From contig DOUV01000891.1 of the NCBI GenBank assembly GCA_003520455.1, forward strand, positions 1-9,891: a stretch of DNA of 9,891 nt, read 5' to 3'. The stretch comes from Chloroflexota bacterium. GTDB lineage: Bacteria > Chloroflexota > Anaerolineae > Ardenticatenales > Ardenticatenaceae. The notes below the pieces were generated by a model. The model searched no databases. It was not told the origin of the DNA and was given only the letters and a program-made list of their open reading frames with translations. Of this stretch, positions 7,607 through 9,891 are shown piece by piece. The translations under genes and the position numbers were made by a program. How positions within the stretch are numbered: position 1 is the stretch's first letter; each line of letters starts with the position of its first letter.

Positions 7607-7734
7607 ACAGAAAGCCCTCTTCGTTGCGATGGCGGCGGCGTCAGTATGGGCGTCAGGGGATCGTCCACTCCCGCTTGCTCGGCCTGCGAGATCTCGTGGT
7701 CCCTCCAGCGCGGGTGGGATAGCTTCAGGGCCAT
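7594..7734 (-). CDS. Candidate small ORF (46 aa) bridging HEPN and toroid genes
   Basis: ATG at 7734 lies 18 nt after the HEPN stop and has AGGAG (7748-7744) at 9 nt. The frame ends in TGA at 7596-7594, which overlaps ATG 7597 of the toroid gene as ATGA. It begins M-A-L-K-L-S-H-P-R-W-R-D-H-E-I and turns Pro-rich (L-T-P-I-L-T-P-P-P-S-Q). It resembles no family I know. The ribosome binding site and both junctions suit a coupled operon gene, but the length is near chance for this GC content. It could also be only a translated leader that delivers ribosomes to the toroid gene. Confidence 0.3.
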   Translation of the reverse strand: MALKLSHPRWRDHEISQAEQAGVDDPLTPILTPPPSQRRGLSVCHR

Positions 7735-7752
7735 CCTGTACTGCTCCTGAAT

Positions 7753-8157
7753 TCATGGCAGACAATAGCTTGGGAGAAGAATCTTCACAGTATCCAAGAC
7801 CTCGACGGTAGTTTTAACGGCTTGCTCCGCCTCTTCCCAGGAAGGGAGCGAAAACTCCGGATAGCGGGTCTCTACGGCAAAGGGAGTCATGCGTCGAAGG
7901 CCTTCACGCCACTGTTCCAGCGAGGTATCCTTTTGAGCAATCAGATCCAGCAGGTCTTCCAACACATGAGTCTTAGGGAATTCGATCTCCAGCCATACGA
8001 GACAAGCTTCCAAGGGCTTCTCTGCCGATTGCTGGGCATGAAAGCAAGCCATATCTGTATACTCTTCACTTTTCTTCAGGGCTTCCTGGGCGAAGAGCAG
8101 ATCTTTCTGCGCTTTGACGAGCCAGGCCCGAACGAGGTCCGCCTTCGTTCTTTTCAT
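7753..8157 (-). CDS. HEPN-domain protein of an MNT-HEPN pair
   Basis: ATG 8157 is preceded by AAGGGAAGG (8172-8164) at 6 nt and gives 134 aa, the usual size of minimal HEPN proteins. The all-helical sequence has A-W-L-V-K-A-Q-K-D-L-L-F-A (11-23), then the hallmark helix D-M-A-C-F-H-A-Q-Q-S-A-E-K-P-L-E-A (35-51), and T-R-Y-P-E-F (97-102). HEPN proteins of this type pair with MNT nucleotidyltransferases. In type VII systems such as HepT/MntA the HEPN protein is an RNase toxin that its partner neutralises by AMPylation of a tyrosine in R-x4-H-x-Y. Here I find neither Rx4-6H nor R-x4-H-x-Y, so this copy is probably not a canonical RNase. The gene overlaps the MNT gene by 92 nt in another frame. 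Its GC content is well below that of the flanking genes. Confidence 0.85.
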   Translation of the reverse strand: MKRTKADLVRAWLVKAQKDLLFAQEALKKSEEYTDMACFHAQQSAEKPLEACLVWLEIEFPKTHVLEDLLDLIAQKDTSLEQWREGLRRMTPFAVETRYPEFSLPSWEEAEQAVKTTVEVLDTVKILLPSYCLP

Positions 8158-8494
8158 AGAGTACCTTCCCTTTGCGTATGGCAGTCGTAACAAAGGCCTG
8201 GGGTACCTCAGACCACTCTTCCACCTCTTCGGGTGTGTAGACAACGACATCTTTCGGTACCAGAAGACCGCGCAGGGCGTCATAGATGGGGATCGATCGT
8301 TGCCAACGGGGTTGATCCGATGGCATGATGACCAGCAGGTCCAGGTCGCTGGTAGGATGGGGGTGCCCATAGGCATAAGAGCCGAACAAGATGATCTGAT
8401 CCGGATCTACAGCCACCACAATCCGATCCACGATTTCTTTGAGCACCTCGCCGGTCATGCCTTCAATTTTTCTCAGTTCACGAACCCTGGCCAT
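8066..8494 (-). CDS. Minimal nucleotidyltransferase (MNT, MntA-like) of an MNT-HEPN pair
   Basis: ATG 8494 follows AGAGGAGA (8510-8503) at 8 nt and gives 142 aa. The pol-beta-type nucleotidyltransferase signature is complete: G38-S39, ten residues, then D50-L51-D52 (GSYAYGHPHPTSDLDLLV), with D82 in K-D-V-V-V-Y as the likely third carboxylate. Such proteins transfer nucleotides, in MntA systems AMP, to the partner HEPN protein. The family usually ends near R-K-G-K-V-L-Y-E, here residues 107-114. This copy reads on for 28 residues (G-G-P-R-S-G-L-A...), an Arg/Ser/Ala-rich tail encoded inside the HEPN gene, which looks like loss of the original stop. It is the first gene of the minus-strand operon. 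Antitoxin function is inference from the pairing. Confidence 0.88.
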   Translation of the reverse strand: MARVRELRKIEGMTGEVLKEIVDRIVVAVDPDQIILFGSYAYGHPHPTSDLDLLVIMPSDQPRWQRSIPIYDALRGLLVPKDVVVYTPEEVEEWSEVPQAFVTTAIRKGKVLYEKNEGGPRSGLARQSAERSALRPGSPEEK

Positions 8495-8531
8495 AGATGC
8501 TGTCTCCTCTCGGCCTCGCTCCGATTGGTCT

Positions 8532-8750
8532 TCATCCTCGCCCTGCCAAGGAGCAGCGCGAGCTTCTTCGTCCGTAGCCAGCCAGCCAGCTGCGGGGCTT
8601 CATACCTTGATTCTGGCGGACTCGCATGATTTTGACAATTATTTCCGGCTGTTTTTCCTCCTCCTCCAAAGGCAGGTGCCCAGTTCCCCACTCCATACGG
8701 ATGACAGAGCAACCGAAAGATCGCATGCTGTTGAGATACGTATCAATCAA
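8532..8750 (-). CDS. Weak hypothetical small ORF upstream of MNT (72 aa)
   Basis: The frame from TTG 8750 (or ATG 8726) reads Y-L-N-S-M-R-S-F-G-C-S-V-I-R and G-H-L-P-L-E-E-E-E-K-Q-P-E-I-I-V-K, then turns into a low-complexity Arg/Ser tail. The first half looks protein-like and sits in the low-GC island, so it may be a remnant of a gene carried with the MNT-HEPN pair. There is no strong ribosome binding site and no family I recognise. The candidate operon promoter falls inside it. Confidence 0.2.
   Translation of the reverse strand: MIDTYLNSMRSFGCSVIRMEWGTGHLPLEEEEKQPEIIVKIMRVRQNQGMKPRSWLAGYGRRSSRCSLAGRG
8610..8638 (-). promoter_or_regulatory. Candidate sigma70-type promoter for the MNT-HEPN operon
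   Basis: On the minus strand TTGTCA (8638-8633, 5 of 6 to consensus) is followed after exactly 17 nt by CAGAAT (8615-8610, 4 of 6). Transcription would start about 110 nt before the MNT ATG. Placement and AT-richness fit, but such matches also occur by chance. Confidence 0.3.
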
Positions 8751-8973
8751 ACCGGGTGGCTTCTCTTCTCAAAAAGGGCGGCGGGGGTTGGCACGCGGCT
8801 CCGCGGCGCGCAAGACCCTCTCACCCCCTGATCGTCGGATGCTGAAACGAACGAATGGGTATTTGCAGGGAGATTGCGATGGCAGATCCGCCTACAAGTC
8901 GAATTCGCCCGTCTCACTGCGCCTGCCCTGGTACTCCTCGCCCTCGCGGTCGCCCTCGACGTCCAGAGACAGG

Positions 8974-9792
8974 TCATGGGCCGGTTGCTGGCGTCTGTGA
9001 CGCAGCTCGCCGTAGGAAGGCCAGCGCCTGGGGCAGCAATTCCTCGGGATCGCCCGTCACCCGGCACTCGATGGCGAACGCACCGTCGTACCCGGCGTCT
9101 CGAAGTGCGGCAAAACCGGAGGCGAAGTCGATGTGGCCGCGGCCAGGGAGCAGGCGGTTGGAGTCTGAGAGATGGACGTGGCCGATGTGGGCCGCGTGCC
9201 GTCGCAGGCTCGCGGCGATGTCTGCCTCCTCGATGTTCATGTGGAAGAAATCGGGGATGAGCCGTATCACCGGACTGCCGATCTCCTCGATCACGGAGAC
9301 CGCCTCCTCCAGGCTGTTGAGCACCCGGTCGACGTAGCGATTGAGTGGCTCGAGCAGAAGCGTCCCACCGGTTCGCTCCGCCGATTCGACGATCTGCCGC
9401 AAACTGTCGATCAGGAGGGCGCGGTCCTCCTCGAGGGTGAACGCACTCCGGTAGGGCGGCAGGACGCCGCGCGAGTCGATGCCGTACGCAGCCGGCGAGA
9501 TCAGGCCCGCGGTGGCGAGCTCGGCGCCGGCCGCGAGCATCGCCTTGATCTGGGCGATGGCCAGGTTGCGGGCGCGCGGGTTGCGATCCACCAACCAGCC
9601 CTCGAAGCCCGCGCAGGCCGAGGTGACGGTCACAGGAGACTCCTGCATCGCCTGGCGCAACTCACCTGTGTGGTGGAGCAGATCGGCTCCCGAGACCTCG
9701 ATACCGTCGTACCCCCAGCGAGCCAAAAGCTCGAATTGCTCCCGGAAGCTCGTCCCCGGCACGAGACTGGCCTGAACCGCGAAACGCCACAT
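8974..9792 (-). CDS. Sugar (phosphate) isomerase/epimerase, D-tagatose/D-psicose 3-epimerase-like TIM barrel
   Basis: ATG 9792, with GGAG 5 nt upstream, gives 272 aa, close to the roughly 290 aa of the ketose 3-epimerases. TTG 9807 is an alternative start with GGAGGT directly before it, which is too close to serve. The protein is an AP-endonuclease-2/xylose-isomerase-type TIM barrel. It has the metal-site motifs L-L-L-E-P-L-N-R-Y (Glu148), P-D-F-F-H-M-N-I-E-E (Asp181, His184), G-H-V-H (His207), S-N-R-L-L-P-G-R-G (Arg218) and A-I-E-C-R (Glu242). The spacings 33, 26 and 35 equal those I recall for E152, D185, H211 and E246 of Pseudomonas cichorii D-tagatose 3-epimerase. A divalent-metal-dependent C3 epimerisation of a ketose or related sugar is thus likely, though inosose or hydroxypyruvate isomerase relatives share the fold. 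It is cytoplasmic, with no signal peptide. No sugar transporter or kinase lies nearby in the window. Confidence 0.85.
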   Translation of the reverse strand: MWRFAVQASLVPGTSFREQFELLARWGYDGIEVSGADLLHHTGELRQAMQESPVTVTSACAGFEGWLVDRNPRARNLAIAQIKAMLAAGAELATAGLISPAAYGIDSRGVLPPYRSAFTLEEDRALLIDSLRQIVESAERTGGTLLLEPLNRYVDRVLNSLEEAVSVIEEIGSPVIRLIPDFFHMNIEEADIAASLRRHAAHIGHVHLSDSNRLLPGRGHIDFASGFAALRDAGYDGAFAIECRVTGDPEELLPQALAFLRRAASQTPATGP

Positions 9793-9856
9793 ATTTGCTC
9801 CGATCAACCTCCACCTGCATGCAGTCAGAGGACCGCCGAGAATGCCTCCGCCGGGG

Positions 9857-9891
9857 GGGAGACGGCCCGGCGGGAGACGGCCCGGCGGGAG
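9857..9891. repeat. 15-bp GC-rich tandem repeat, truncated by the window edge
   Basis: The unit GGGAGACGGCCCGGC occurs at 9857-9871 and 9872-9886 without mismatch, and a third copy begins at 9887 (GGGAG). It lies about 65 nt upstream of the minus-strand epimerase start. Confidence 0.8.

Larger units (their letters stand above)
8495..8973. other. 479-bp stretch without a confident gene
   Basis: Between the MNT start and the epimerase stop I see only the MNT ribosome binding site, the candidate promoter at 8610-8638 and the weak ORF at 8532-8750. The base composition changes within it, from the AT-richer side near the MNT gene to GC-rich sequence from about 8775 onward, so a boundary of the low-GC island probably lies here. 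No RNA gene, integrase site or clear terminator is visible. Confidence 0.5.

Noticed and set aside
7607..7765. N-terminal extension of the toroid gene from TTG 7765
   Set aside because: It would overlap the HEPN stop, has low-complexity sequence and no ribosome binding site, whereas ATG 7606 has AGAGGG at 8 nt and starts the family-like sequence.
8794..8805. Perfect GC palindrome CGCGGCTCCGCG downstream of the epimerase stop, considered as its terminator
   Set aside because: It is short, over 160 nt from the stop, and the only nearby T-run on the minus strand is about 20 nt beyond the stem.
8874..9260. Plus-strand frame starting M-R-W-Q-I-R-L-Q-V with a hydrophobic stretch
   Set aside because: Its first 40 residues look membrane-like, but most of it is antisense to the well-supported epimerase gene and becomes Arg-rich noise; no family recognised.
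1..9891. CRISPR arrays, tRNA/rRNA genes, transposases, integrases or phage structural operons
   Set aside because: No regular spacer-repeat pattern, no cloverleaf or rRNA stretch, and no transposase or recombinase motif was seen; the tail-fibre-like repeats at the left edge occur in an exported bacterial protein context.

Overview
The window looks like part of a high-GC bacterial chromosome, most likely from Chloroflexota (Anaerolineae/Caldilineae type). I infer this from recalled protein style: secreted proteins with dockerin-like calcium repeats, Y-L-P-L-[LV]-type motifs, Asp-box propellers, and short tandem 'GTGAT' spacers. No rRNA or other marker gene is present, so the assignment is an inference.

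Left part (1-6559, plus strand, very GC-rich): an envelope/secretome block. A protein cut by the left edge has glycine-rich tail-fibre-like repeats and a conserved C-terminal module. It overlaps by 4 bp (ATGA) a 91-aa exported peptide ending in a Cys-Cys-Cys motif. After a strong nested inverted repeat come two large exported proteins. The first is a ~1106-aa Asp-box beta-propeller joined through a degenerate dockerin repeat and a Y-L-P-L-L-V-R motif to a GH114/TM1410-type glycosidase domain. The second is a 612-aa right-handed beta-helix protein with a choice-of-anchor-Q-like tail and a complete two-repeat dockerin. The two are 43 nt apart and probably co-transcribed.

Middle part (6635-8494, minus strand, convergent with the left block): a probable operon read from right to left. 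It encodes an MNT-type minimal nucleotidyltransferase, a HEPN-domain protein whose gene overlaps the MNT gene by 92 nt, a possible 46-aa peptide, and an alpha/alpha-toroid (prenyltransferase/squalene-cyclase-like) protein. The MNT/HEPN stretch is clearly poorer in GC than the rest, which suggests a transferred MNT-HEPN (toxin-antitoxin-like) module. The HEPN protein lacks the Rx4-6H ribonuclease motif.

Right part (8495-9891): a 479-bp stretch without a confident gene holds a candidate promoter for the MNT-HEPN operon and one weak small ORF. It is followed by a minus-strand sugar epimerase/isomerase with all four metal ligands of the D-tagatose/D-psicose 3-epimerase family at exactly the family spacing. 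At the right edge, upstream of this gene, is a truncated 15-bp tandem repeat.

I see no clearly new defence or mobile system. The best leads are the Asp-box/GH114 fusion, the paired exported proteins with Cys-rich tails, and the MNT-HEPN-smORF-toroid arrangement.
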